A DNA stretch of 8,228 nucleotides from Candidatus Krumholzibacteriia bacterium (GCA_030632925.1 DAOVTU010000102.1:1-8228); one strand, 5' to 3'. Shown: positions 1 to 6,445, numbered from the stretch's first letter. Notes: generated by a model not told the origin, from the letters alone. Numbers and translations: made by a program.

Positions 1-893
1 ACCCGCCGCTCGCTCCACCACACCAGGATCGGCGAGGCGATGAACATCGAGCTGTAAGTACCGACAATCACGCCAAAGCACAGCGCGAAGGCGAAGTCAT
101 GAATAACCGGGCCACCCATCAGGTACAGCACGAGCGCCACGATGAAGGTCGTCACCGAGGTGAGCACCGTACGGCTCAGACACTCGTTGATCGAGCGATT
201 GATGACCTCGCGGTAGCTCTCCTTGCGGCGCAGCTTCATGTTCTCGCGAATGCGGTCAAAGACCACGATGGTATCGTTCAGCGAATAACCGATGATCGTC
301 AGGAAGGCCGCGATGATCGAGAGGCTGATTTCGAGGTTCAACAGTGAGAAAATGCCCAGCGTCAGCGTCACATCATGCACCAGGGCCATGATCGCCGCGA
401 TGCCGTAGCGGAAGACGAAGCGGAACGTGATATAGAGTACGATCAGCGCCAGGGCTGCCACGATGCTGTTGGCCGCTGCTGTGCGCAGCTCGCCACCGAT
501 TTTTGGTCCCACACTCTCTTCACGACGCAACTCGATCTCCGTGTCCGGCAACGCGCTGCGCAAGGAGTTGAGCAGGATCTGGGCGGCGTCCAGCGTCTCG
601 ACCGCCTCATCGGGCGTTGCCACGGTGATCAGGAACTCATCGGCCGAACCGAATTCCGTCACCTGCACGCCACTGTAACCCTTGCTCTCGAGAGACGAAC
701 GGATGTCCTGCACTTCGGGCACCGGGGACATCTTCACCTGCAGCACCGAGCCGCCTTTGAAGTCGATGCTCAGGCTCGGGCCGCCGTGGATCAACATCAG
801 CACCGCGCTGATGATCACCAGCGCCGCCGAGAGCGAGAACGCGGGCTTCATGGCTCCAACGAAGTTGATGCTGGGATTCTTGAAGAATTCCAT
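1..893 (-). CDS. secF: Protein translocase subunit SecF (3' end cut by window edge)
   Basis: SecF pairs with SecD in the inner membrane and uses the proton gradient to pull preproteins through SecYEG on the periplasmic side. I translated 297 codons from the ATG at 891-893; the frame is still open at base 1, so only the extreme C-terminus is missing. Visible landmarks are a first membrane helix (about residues 17-36), the start of the P1 domain with SIDFKGGS (42-49), a SVGPKIGGELR motif (127-137) leading into the second helix, the family motif GYSLNDTIVVFDRIRENM (202-219), and a final helix near 266-293. Length and order match stand-alone SecF (about 300 residues). A GGAAAGG ribosome-binding site lies about 10 bases before the ATG. 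It follows secD by 90 bp, the usual secD-secF order. Confidence 0.96.
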   Translation of the reverse strand, partial: MEFFKNPSINFVGAMKPAFSLSAALVIISAVLMLIHGGPSLSIDFKGGSVLQVKMSPVPEVQDIRSSLESKGYSGVQVTEFGSADEFLITVATPDEAVETLDAAQILLNSLRSALPDTEIELRREESVGPKIGGELRTAAANSIVAALALIVLYITFRFVFRYGIAAIMALVHDVTLTLGIFSLLNLEISLSIIAAFLTIIGYSLNDTIVVFDRIRENMKLRRKESYREVINRSINECLSRTVLTSVTTFIVALVLYLMGGPVIHDFAFALCFGVIVGTYSSMFIASPILVWWSERR

Positions 894-909
894 TTGTTTG
901 TGACCTTTC

Positions 910-983
910 CCGGGCCGGACCCGGATTCATCTCACCATGCCGGTGAGGTATCAATAACAAGATTCCGACGGCAAGCCGCGGAA
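910..983 (-). other. secD-secF intercistronic spacer with three hairpins
   Basis: Three inverted repeats fill the 90-bp spacer. Read on the plus strand they are: TTCCG/CGGAA enclosing CGG-CAAG-CCG with one unpaired A (963-983, 8 pairs), starting right after the secD stop codon; CTCACC-ATGCC-GGTGAG (931-947, 6 pairs); and CCGGG-CCGGA-CCCGG (910-924, 5 pairs), which touches the secF ribosome-binding site (903-910). None is followed by a T-run on the transcribed strand, so they do not look like terminators. They may tune secF translation or mRNA stability; this is inference. Confidence 0.4.
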
Positions 984-2711
984 CTAGATGCTCATCTTCT
1001 GCTTGCCCTGTTTCCGCGTGACCAATTCCATCACCACACGGGTCATCACCAGGGCCGTAAACATGCTGGTCAGGATACCGATGCTCAGCGTCACAGCGAA
1101 ACCCTTGATGGGGCCGGTGCCGAACCAGAGCAGGATCACGCCGGCGATCAGCGTGGTCACGTTGGCATCGATGATGGTCCGGGTCGCGTTGGCGTAACCG
1201 GACTGGACCGAAGCACGGATCGTTTTTTCTTTGCGCAGCTCTTCACGGATGCGCTCGTTGATCAGCACATTCGCATCCACTGCCATACCCACCGTCAGGA
1301 TGATACCTGCGATGCCGGGCAGGGTGAGCACCAGGCCAAACTTGGCCAGCACAGCCATCAGGATGATGATGTTGCTGACCAGGGCCAGCACCGTCACCAG
1401 GCCACTCATGCGGTAGTAGACCAGCATGAACAGGATGACCAAAATGGAACCGTACATCGCGGCGTTGACGCCCATGCGGATGGAGTCCGAACCGAGGCTC
1501 GGGCCCACGGTGCGCTCTTCGGCGATGTAGACGTCGGTGGGCAAAGAGCCAGCACGCAACAACAGGGCCAGATCACTGGCTTCGTTATTAGTGAAGTTGC
1601 CGCTGATTGTACCCTGGCCACCGGGAATTTTACCTTGGATCACGGGGGCCGAACTGATCCGGCCGTCCAGGCTGATAGCCAGGAAGCGCCCCACGTTTTC
1701 ACCGGTCACCTTGGCAAACTGGCGGGCACCACGGCTGTTGAGCGCGAAGCTGACCTGCCACAAGCCCGGGCGCTCCCGGTCTTGAATGCTGTGGGCGTCG
1801 GTCAGTTGGTCACCCGACAAAATCGGCTTCGTTTCCACCAGGTACACCGGACGCAGCATCTGCCCCTCACCAAAGTCAATGGGGTTCAGATCGATCTGGA
1901 ACTCGGAACCGCGCAGACGGGCCGCTGCGCGGGGATCGTCCAGCAGCGCCTGCAGGCGTACCACGTTGTCTTCAGACACGTACAGCGGGGTGCTTTGCCG
2001 CGCGTCCCCCTGGGCCACCAGCAAACCACTGAACGGGTGCGTTTTCAGGTATTCGGCATTGTTGGGCAGGATGTCGCCCTCGGCGCCGAGCACGTCATCC
2101 AGTTCACCAAATGGATTGGCGACGGAATCAGCGGCGGCGGCCACGTCTGTTTCTTCAGCGGTTTCGATTTCTGTGGCGGCCTCTTCGACGATCTCTTCCA
2201 CCACAGCATCCCGGGCATCACCCAGGAAAACCTGATCCAGGCGCTCGAGGGCGTCCTGGATATCATCCGCTTGGCGCACCATGAGGAACTCCAACCGGGC
2301 CGTCTTGCCGATCAGGTCTTTGGCCCGCTCGGGATCCTGCAGACCAGGCAGCTTGACCACAATGCGGCTTGAGCCGAAGGTCGTGATTTCAGGCTCGGAG
2401 ACACCGAATTTATCAATACGGTTGTAGAGGATCTCTTTGACCCGCAACAACGCATCTTCGGCCTCGCTGGCATTCATGCCTTCCTGGTCAACTTCCAGGA
2501 CCAGGTACATGCCACCTTTGAGATCCAGGCCACGGCGAATGGCCTTGGCGTCAATATTGGCGATTTCGGCCAACCGCTCAGGATTGTCCTGGGCTGCCTC
2601 ACGTTCGGCAGACGAAATGGACAAGGCCTGGAAGGTCGGCAGCAGCCCCCAAATGGACAGCAGAAGGACGACAATTGTCAGCCCGGCCCTGTACTGCAGG
2701 GATCGGTTCAT
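984..2711 (-). CDS. secD: Protein translocase subunit SecD
   Basis: SecD is the larger subunit of the SecDF proton-driven export motor. The 575-residue protein has an N-terminal membrane helix (about 8-25), the RGLDLKGGMYLVLEVD motif opening the periplasmic P1 domain (60-75), P1 base elements RVKEILYNRIDKFGVSEPEI (90-109), the segment SGNFTNNEASDLALLLRAGSLP (370-391), then TVGPSLG (401-407) and about five membrane helices. The motif GMAVDANVLINERIREELR (475-493) carries the conserved Asp (D479) of the proton path. The ATG at 2709-2711 has GGGAG 7 bases upstream (2719-2723). Residues about 165-215 form a very acidic, Ala/Glu-rich stretch that looks like an insertion in the periplasmic region. 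No yajC gene lies directly upstream, although yajC often precedes secD. Confidence 0.97.
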   Translation of the reverse strand: MNRSLQYRAGLTIVVLLLSIWGLLPTFQALSISSAEREAAQDNPERLAEIANIDAKAIRRGLDLKGGMYLVLEVDQEGMNASEAEDALLRVKEILYNRIDKFGVSEPEITTFGSSRIVVKLPGLQDPERAKDLIGKTARLEFLMVRQADDIQDALERLDQVFLGDARDAVVEEIVEEAATEIETAEETDVAAAADSVANPFGELDDVLGAEGDILPNNAEYLKTHPFSGLLVAQGDARQSTPLYVSEDNVVRLQALLDDPRAAARLRGSEFQIDLNPIDFGEGQMLRPVYLVETKPILSGDQLTDAHSIQDRERPGLWQVSFALNSRGARQFAKVTGENVGRFLAISLDGRISSAPVIQGKIPGGQGTISGNFTNNEASDLALLLRAGSLPTDVYIAEERTVGPSLGSDSIRMGVNAAMYGSILVILFMLVYYRMSGLVTVLALVSNIIILMAVLAKFGLVLTLPGIAGIILTVGMAVDANVLINERIREELRKEKTIRASVQSGYANATRTIIDANVTTLIAGVILLWFGTGPIKGFAVTLSIGILTSMFTALVMTRVVMELVTRKQGKQKMSI

Positions 2712-2744
2712 GGCTCAACTCCCACAAATGCTGAAGAACTCGAC

Positions 2745-2781
2745 AAAAAATAGCGCCCCAAAAAAGGAAATTCGAGGGGCG
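2745..2781 (-). terminator. Terminator-like hairpin in the secD leader
   Basis: On the minus strand CGCCCC pairs with GGGGCG (2776-2781 with 2754-2759) around a 16-base T-rich loop, followed after three bases by six T residues (2745-2750). The all-GC 6-bp stem plus U-run fits an intrinsic terminator, though the loop is large. It lies 148 bp after the DUF362 stop and only 33 bp before the secD start, so it could end the upstream operon or act as an attenuator in a secD leader. Confidence 0.4.
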
Positions 2782-2844
2782 GCAATAGAAAGACGACTCG
2801 CACGATGCAGCCCGAAATTAGCATTCGGAGTGCATTCCGGCAGA

Positions 2845-2894
2845 TGTATCCAAGGGGAATAATCCACCGTCAAATTGCGGAGCGAATGATAACA
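2845..2894 (-). promoter_or_regulatory. Candidate promoters for secD
   Basis: Two possible sigma-70-type promoters can be read on the minus strand in the spacer upstream of secD. One is an extended -10, TGTTATCAT (2886-2894; TATCAT matches 5 of 6), with no good -35. The other is TTGACG (2868-2873) with a 17-base spacer to GATACA (2845-2850; 3 of 6). Either would give a leader of well over 100 bases containing the terminator-like hairpin at 2745-2781. Judged by eye only. Confidence 0.25.
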
Positions 2895-2928
2895 CAATTC
2901 AGGAGGAAATACCAGAAAATCCGTGGAA

Positions 2929-4014
2929 TCAGACAGTTACCAACTTGTAGGCTCTTTTTCCCAGCCCGATGGCCTCAGCACGGGCCAAAAGCACGTCGGG
3001 CAACTGCTTAAAGCCACTCCAGTCGCCCAGCTTGCCCCCCATGCGCTCGCTGATCAGGTCATAAGTGGCTTGATCCAGCGCCACCGGATCACGGGAGGCC
3101 AGGATTCCGATATTGCCCAGGCGATCTCTTTGGCGGGAACGGGCGCCGCCATTCTGGCGATCCAACCGCACCAGAAAGCTGATATAGACCTGCCGCGCGG
3201 CCTGCCCACCGGCAATTTTGAGACTTGCGGCCAGGGCGGCATCGGCGACCCGGGCCTGGAAAGCGGGCACGCCAGCTTCTTCCTCGGGATTGATGCCCGC
3301 CATGAAGCACACGTTCATGCACTCACCACAACCCGTGCACGCTTCGTGATCGATGTAAGCCCGCCCGGCGTTGAGCTTGATGGCGTCGAACAGGCACACC
3401 GTCATGCACACGCCACAGCCAGCACACAGCGGCGTATCGACCTGGGGCCGGATGCTCCGGTGCAAAGCGATCTTGCTGGCACGGTCGGCCAGCCCCACGC
3501 CCATGGTGGTGATGGCGCCCCGCATGCCCACGTGGGGATGGGGCCGCACAGGTGTCAGCACGCACAGGTTGTCGGCAGCGGCCAGGCCACCGGCCAGGGT
3601 GTGGTCTGACAAATCAGAATCGCCGGGCAGTTCAGTCCGCAGGGACTCCCCCTGGTCTGGCGCATCGGCCACGACATAAGGCAGTTTCCCAGTGCCAAAA
3701 CCTTTGAGGCTCGCCAATTCCCGATGGGCCACGGCTTCATCCAGGCCCTCGGTGGTGATCGAGAGAGTATCGAACGCAAAAGCACCTGAAACTTTCGACC
3801 CGGCAAATAGTTCGGCCACCGCCTCCGCCCAACCGGCGTCTACGGCAGCCGGTCGATTGCGCGGCCCCAGATGCACCTTCAGGGCCCACTTACCCGGCAC
3901 TTTTTCTGCCAAGCCCAAGGCGCGCCCCAGGGCTTGCAACCCCGGCCGCAGATCCGGCTCCGCAAAGGCGGTCGGATCTTCCTGCAGTGGGGCAAAGAAG
4001 ACATCCCGGGCCAT
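2929..4014 (-). CDS. DUF362 domain-containing protein with two 4Fe-4S motifs
   Basis: This 361-residue protein has the DUF362 fold with a ferredoxin-like insert. Its biochemical role is not established. Seen in order: KVHLGPRNR (46-54), FAFDT (79-83), MRGAITTMGVGLADRASK (164-181, matching the glycine-rich family segment), two CxxCxxCxxxC motifs (C197/200/203/207 and C226/229/232/236), and the C-terminal DPVALDQATYDLI motif (309-321). The eight cysteines should bind two 4Fe-4S clusters. The fourth Cys of each motif is followed by Leu or Phe rather than the usual Pro. There is no signal peptide, so it is probably cytosolic. I chose the ATG at 4012-4014 because GGAGG (4023-4027) sits exactly 8 bases upstream; the in-frame ATG at 4029 has no ribosome-binding site. 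The start follows the deacetylase stop by one base, so the two are probably translationally coupled. Confidence 0.88.
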   Translation of the reverse strand: MARDVFFAPLQEDPTAFAEPDLRPGLQALGRALGLAEKVPGKWALKVHLGPRNRPAAVDAGWAEAVAELFAGSKVSGAFAFDTLSITTEGLDEAVAHRELASLKGFGTGKLPYVVADAPDQGESLRTELPGDSDLSDHTLAGGLAAADNLCVLTPVRPHPHVGMRGAITTMGVGLADRASKIALHRSIRPQVDTPLCAGCGVCMTVCLFDAIKLNAGRAYIDHEACTGCGECMNVCFMAGINPEEEAGVPAFQARVADAALAASLKIAGGQAARQVYISFLVRLDRQNGGARSRQRDRLGNIGILASRDPVALDQATYDLISERMGGKLGDWSGFKQLPDVLLARAEAIGLGKRAYKLVTV

Positions 4015-4015
4015 C

Positions 4016-5530
4016 TCAATGGCCTCCATTTTCGGCCACGACCGCTGCCCGAAATTCCTGCAGCGCCATCAATTCCGAGATGGTCACGAAGCGCACACCC
4101 TGTTCGATGAGGCCGGGCAATTCGCGGGCCAGCACTGCAGCGGTGGCCCGATGAGGATGCCCAATACCGACGGCAAAACCGGACGCCCGCGCCGACTGCA
4201 CCAGTCGCTCGAGATTGGCCGCGATGGCGCTCTCGTTTTCGTTGTCGTAGTCCAGGAAAATGCGGTTACGCGCCGCCGGGATTTCGGCCCGCTGCGCTTC
4301 GGCATAAGCCACCGAGCGGGAACTGGTCAGGCTGTCGACAAAGAACAAATCCTTTTCCTGCAGCACCGACATCAGGGTGCGCATCAGCGGAGTATCGCTG
4401 GTGGCGGCGCTGCCCATGTGGTTGTTCACGCCCGTGACATTGGTCAAGGTGGCCAGGGCGTTGTCCAGCCGGGTGCGGATTTGGTGTTCGTTCATGCCCA
4501 CAAAAAGGGCATCCGGGCCGGGATTGGTTTCGGGATACCCCTGCGGCTCCATGGGCAAATGCAGCATCACTTCGCGGCGCTTATTAGGCCAGGACGAGCG
4601 GCGACGGCCCGTGGTCACTTCCACCGGACATCCGGCCTGCAAGCGCGCGGGGCGGCTGCTGGCCAATTTGAGGCCAGCCACCTGGCCAGTGCCCTCGGGA
4701 TCCGAAGGCCTGCCCGGTGGCAGAACCAATTCGGTGCGTTGCAGGGAAAAGTAGCGGGAGTAGGACAGATTCGGCAACACCGCCATGGTCAGCGACGCCG
4801 GCAAGCCCAGAATGCTCATGGCCGGGCCCGTCTTGCCATGGCCCCAGTCGTCGATCACCAGGGCCACCACGGGAGCATCGCCGCTGGCAAATTCGGTCCA
4901 GCGCAAAACGCCTGGGCCCCCACCCCACTGCAGGCGGTTGCGCACCCCTTCACGGGCCAAAACCAGGGTATGGGTCGGACGTCCAGCCACGCCGATGTCC
5001 AGGCGCAGCAGGTCCAGATTTTCATTGGGCCGCAATTGCTCCTTGCCCGGCCGTTCGGGCAACAGGCGTTCGCCCCACAGCACCCGCGCGCCCACCGCTT
5101 CAACGGCCGTGGCGATCCGGGCCTGGATTTCCCACCAGGATTCGTCCGGGCCCAGACTGATGCTACGGCAGTGGATCATGGCGCCGGGGCCGAACTCGGG
5201 CGCGGGCCAGTCGTGGTCGGTGGGGTTGGTTGCCGAACCGGTGGTGAATCCGGGCAAGGCACTGGCCAGGGCCGTGTCCACGGCGATCTGCACCTCGCCG
5301 TACATTTTGTCCGAGCCGAGGGTCAGCAGGGTGGCTTGCCCCTGTCGGGTCTTGGTCCAGTTCAGCAGCCCCACGCCCAGGATGACAACCACCGCCGTGG
5401 TGCCCAACCACCATGCCAAACGCCGGGAAGCCGCCGCTTTGGCGCTGGCGGTTTTCTTGCGTTGTGCCGCTTTTTTGCGGGTTTTCTTACGGCCAAAAAG
5501 TTTTTGCAGATCCAAAGCGGTGCACTCCAT
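4016..5530 (-). CDS. Divergent polysaccharide deacetylase family protein (YibQ/DUF610-like), membrane anchored
   Basis: The C-terminal half (about 219-490) has the divergent polysaccharide deacetylase signatures: VVALVIDDWGHG (221-232), MLHLPMEPQGYP (322-333), GVNNHMGS (367-374), LFFVDSLTSSRSVA (395-408), RIFLDYDN (423-430) and GIGHPH (455-460). The likely metal and catalytic residues are D226/D227, H324, H371, D399 and H458, by analogy with NodB-type deacetylases; the substrate is unknown. The N-terminus is strongly basic and Lys-rich (about 14-37), followed by one membrane helix (about 38-57), so the enzyme domain should face the periplasm. Residues about 60-215 are an unassigned linker region. 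Compared with the family pattern I recall, about 45 extra residues separate YSRYFSLQR (257-265) from KRREVMLHLP (317-326). The start is uncertain: the ATG used has no ribosome-binding site, whereas the TTG at codon 6 (5513-5515) has GGAG 9 bases upstream. It heads a two-gene unit with the DUF362 gene. Confidence 0.88.
   Translation of the reverse strand: MECTALDLQKLFGRKKTRKKAAQRKKTASAKAAASRRLAWWLGTTAVVVILGVGLLNWTKTRQGQATLLTLGSDKMYGEVQIAVDTALASALPGFTTGSATNPTDHDWPAPEFGPGAMIHCRSISLGPDESWWEIQARIATAVEAVGARVLWGERLLPERPGKEQLRPNENLDLLRLDIGVAGRPTHTLVLAREGVRNRLQWGGGPGVLRWTEFASGDAPVVALVIDDWGHGKTGPAMSILGLPASLTMAVLPNLSYSRYFSLQRTELVLPPGRPSDPEGTGQVAGLKLASSRPARLQAGCPVEVTTGRRRSSWPNKRREVMLHLPMEPQGYPETNPGPDALFVGMNEHQIRTRLDNALATLTNVTGVNNHMGSAATSDTPLMRTLMSVLQEKDLFFVDSLTSSRSVAYAEAQRAEIPAARNRIFLDYDNENESAIAANLERLVQSARASGFAVGIGHPHRATAAVLARELPGLIEQGVRFVTISELMALQEFRAAVVAENGGH
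4023..4027 (-). promoter_or_regulatory. Shine-Dalgarno site fixing the DUF362 start
   Basis: GGAGG on the minus strand lies inside the last codons of the deacetylase gene, 8 bases before the ATG at 4012-4014. The junction reads TGAGATG. This favours the inner start over the upstream ATG at 4029 and supports termination-reinitiation coupling. Confidence 0.7.
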
Positions 5531-5544
5531 GAGGCGGGTCGAAG

Positions 5545-5562
5545 CCGGGCATCCGTGCCCGG
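5545..5562 (-). other. Hairpin in the leader of the deacetylase gene
   Basis: A perfect 7-bp inverted repeat, CCGGGCA-TCCG-TGCCCGG on the plus strand, with a four-base loop, ends 15 bases before the annotated start codon. There is no adjacent T-run, so it is not a terminator. It could block or shape ribosome access. A 10-bp palindrome GGCTATAGCC (5566-5575) lies just upstream of it. Confidence 0.4.
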
Positions 5563-5580
5563 ACAGGCTATAGCCCCGTC

Positions 5581-5610
5581 ATTCTAACTTCCAGAGCCGG
5601 ATTTGGCCAA
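5581..5610 (-). promoter_or_regulatory. Candidate promoter for the deacetylase-DUF362 unit
   Basis: On the minus strand TTGGCC (5605-5610; 4 of 6 against TTGACA) is separated by 18 bases from TAGAAT (5581-5586; 5 of 6 against TATAAT). It sits just downstream of the lipoprotein terminator and about 50 bases before the deacetylase start, where a promoter would be expected. Judged by eye. Confidence 0.35.
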
Positions 5611-5621
5611 CCCGCAATGGC

Positions 5622-5641
5622 GCCCTCTACAAAAAGAGGGC
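5622..5641 (-). terminator. Second, weaker hairpin behind the main terminator
   Basis: GCCCTC and GAGGGC form a 6-bp stem (5622-5627 with 5636-5641) around an 8-base T-rich loop. On the minus strand its first arm starts two bases past the T-run of the main terminator. It lacks its own strong T-run, so it may be a backup element or only a by-product of the nearby direct repeat AAAAAGAGGG (5631-5640 and 5644-5653). Confidence 0.3.
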
Positions 5642-5642
5642 A

Positions 5643-5670
5643 CAAAAAGAGGGAGCCCAATGGCTCCCTC
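5643..5670 (-). terminator. Intrinsic terminator of the barrel-lipoprotein operon
   Basis: On the minus strand GAGGGAGCC pairs perfectly with GGCTCCCTC (9 bp, loop ATTG) and is followed immediately by TTTTT (5644-5648). It begins 31 bases after the stop codon of the lipoprotein gene at 5702. This is a textbook Rho-independent terminator and separates this gene group from the deacetylase unit. Confidence 0.9.
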
Positions 5671-5701
5671 AAATAATCCCTGTCAAAAATGACCGTACAG
5701 A

Positions 5702-6334
5702 CTAACGCAGGGCCAACTGACTCTTGCCGCTGTTGGTCAGATCCTGCTGGCCAATCATCTCCCAGTAGGTCTTGGTCACGCCGCCGACGACAGAGTCGCG
5801 GCCAGCCACGTAGAACTTGATCTGGCCGACAACCTTCAGGGTCGAAGCACCCGGGCGGTCGAACAGGAAGGTCACGTCATACAGCGAAAAGCGAGCATTG
5901 GGGATCACGTCGTTGGGCTGGGAATCGGCCCAGGTGACCTGCTGCTCGAAAATGTCGAAACTGATGCTCGAGATGGCCTGCACCAGAGCGCCATCGGGAT
6001 CGGTCACCGGCTGGCCCGAGAACATGCGATCATGAATGCGCAGCTCTTCGGCCAGATCCAGGGTCGTGCCCACATCGGGGAATTCCTGGATGGTGCTGTT
6101 CTGCAGGATCGTGATGAAATCCGGGTGCAGAAGATCTTCAAAAATGCTGTAGTCCATGTCTTCGTAGGCCGTGCGGAAGTTGGCCATCAACTGGTCTTCC
6201 GAGCCGGCGAAGGGGATGAGTTCTTCCGTAGGCGTCGGCTTATCCTCACCGTCATCAGGCGAGAAGATGCACCCTGCTGGCAAGATCAAAAGGGCCACGG
6301 CGGCCAACAACAGCAGGAATTTGGTCGTTTTCAT
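5702..6334 (-). CDS. Putative outer-membrane lipoprotein, NTF2-like
   Basis: This is a 210-residue secreted lipoprotein of unknown function. The N-terminus has a short basic region, a hydrophobic core and the lipobox LPAGC, giving lipidation at C22. A flexible Asp/Glu/Pro/Thr-rich linker follows (about 26-40), then a globular domain. The segment FRTAYEDMDYSIFEDLLHPDF (53-73) followed by alternating strands and the ending TYWEMIGQQDL (189-199) suggests an NTF2/SnoaL-like fold; this is inferred from pattern, not proven. The ATG at 6332-6334 is chosen because GGAGG (6343-6347) lies 8 bases upstream and the signal peptide then begins naturally at MKTTK; a longer reading would start at a TTG. It resembles the neighbouring lipoprotein (6446-7063) in layout and C-terminal pattern. 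It lies 111 bp downstream of that gene and may have its own promoter. Confidence 0.82.
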   Translation of the reverse strand: MKTTKFLLLLAAVALLILPAGCIFSPDDGEDKPTPTEELIPFAGSEDQLMANFRTAYEDMDYSIFEDLLHPDFITILQNSTIQEFPDVGTTLDLAEELRIHDRMFSGQPVTDPDGALVQAISSISFDIFEQQVTWADSQPNDVIPNARFSLYDVTFLFDRPGASTLKVVGQIKFYVAGRDSVVGGVTKTYWEMIGQQDLTNSGKSQLALR

Positions 6335-6342
6335 CGTCTTGT

Positions 6343-6347
6343 CCTCC
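6343..6347 (-). promoter_or_regulatory. Shine-Dalgarno site fixing the lipoprotein start
   Basis: GGAGG on the minus strand lies 8 bases before the ATG at 6332-6334. The in-frame TTG just upstream (6347-6349) overlaps this site and is therefore not a plausible start. Confidence 0.75.
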
Positions 6348-6426
6348 AAGAAGTCTGGGCTTCCCCGGGGTGACAGGGGGTTTGAATTCAGGAAACCCGG
6401 TCATGTTTTTGAGGGATTATCTCCCT

Positions 6427-6435
6427 ATTTTAGCA
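6427..6435 (-). promoter_or_regulatory. Candidate extended -10 promoter for the 5702-6334 lipoprotein
   Basis: On the minus strand TGCTAAAAT forms an extended -10 element (TG-n-TAAAAT, 5 of 6), with no convincing -35. A 5-bp inverted repeat, AGGGA-GATAA-TCCCT (6412-6426), begins directly after the -10 and would cover the start of transcription, so it could be an operator or a leader hairpin. On the minus strand it has no T-run and is a poor terminator for the upstream gene. Confidence 0.3.
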
Positions 6436-6445
6436 TATCGTCTGA

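Noticed and set aside
375..2372. Long plus-strand open frame (665 codons) across secF and secD
   Set aside because: It lies wholly antisense to two certain genes; its product is rich in His, Gln, Asp and Arg with no recognisable domain, as expected from the complement of GC-biased codons.
2715..2897. Small minus-strand open frame before secD, considered as yajC
   Set aside because: YajC has one N-terminal membrane helix followed by a conserved basic domain; this 60-residue translation has neither, and the terminator-like hairpin lies inside it.
4785..5573. Second plus-strand open frame opposite the deacetylase
   Set aside because: It is in a different frame from the other long antisense frame, with Arg/Pro/Ser-rich low-complexity product; a shadow of the minus-strand gene.
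3692..5587. Long plus-strand open frame (631 codons) opposite the deacetylase and DUF362 genes
   Set aside because: Antisense shadow of genes with clear family motifs; the translation is Gly/Ala/His/Gln-rich without domains, and no plausible ribosome-binding site was evident.
6335..6349. Upstream TTG start for the lipoprotein at 5702-6334
   Set aside because: The TTG overlaps the GGAGG ribosome-binding site that serves the ATG at 6332-6334, and it would add acidic residues before the signal peptide.
6378..6398. Inverted repeat GGGTTT / AAACCC in the lipoprotein leader
   Set aside because: Only 6 bp with a 9-base loop and no T-run; this is expected by chance and is not supported by anything nearby.
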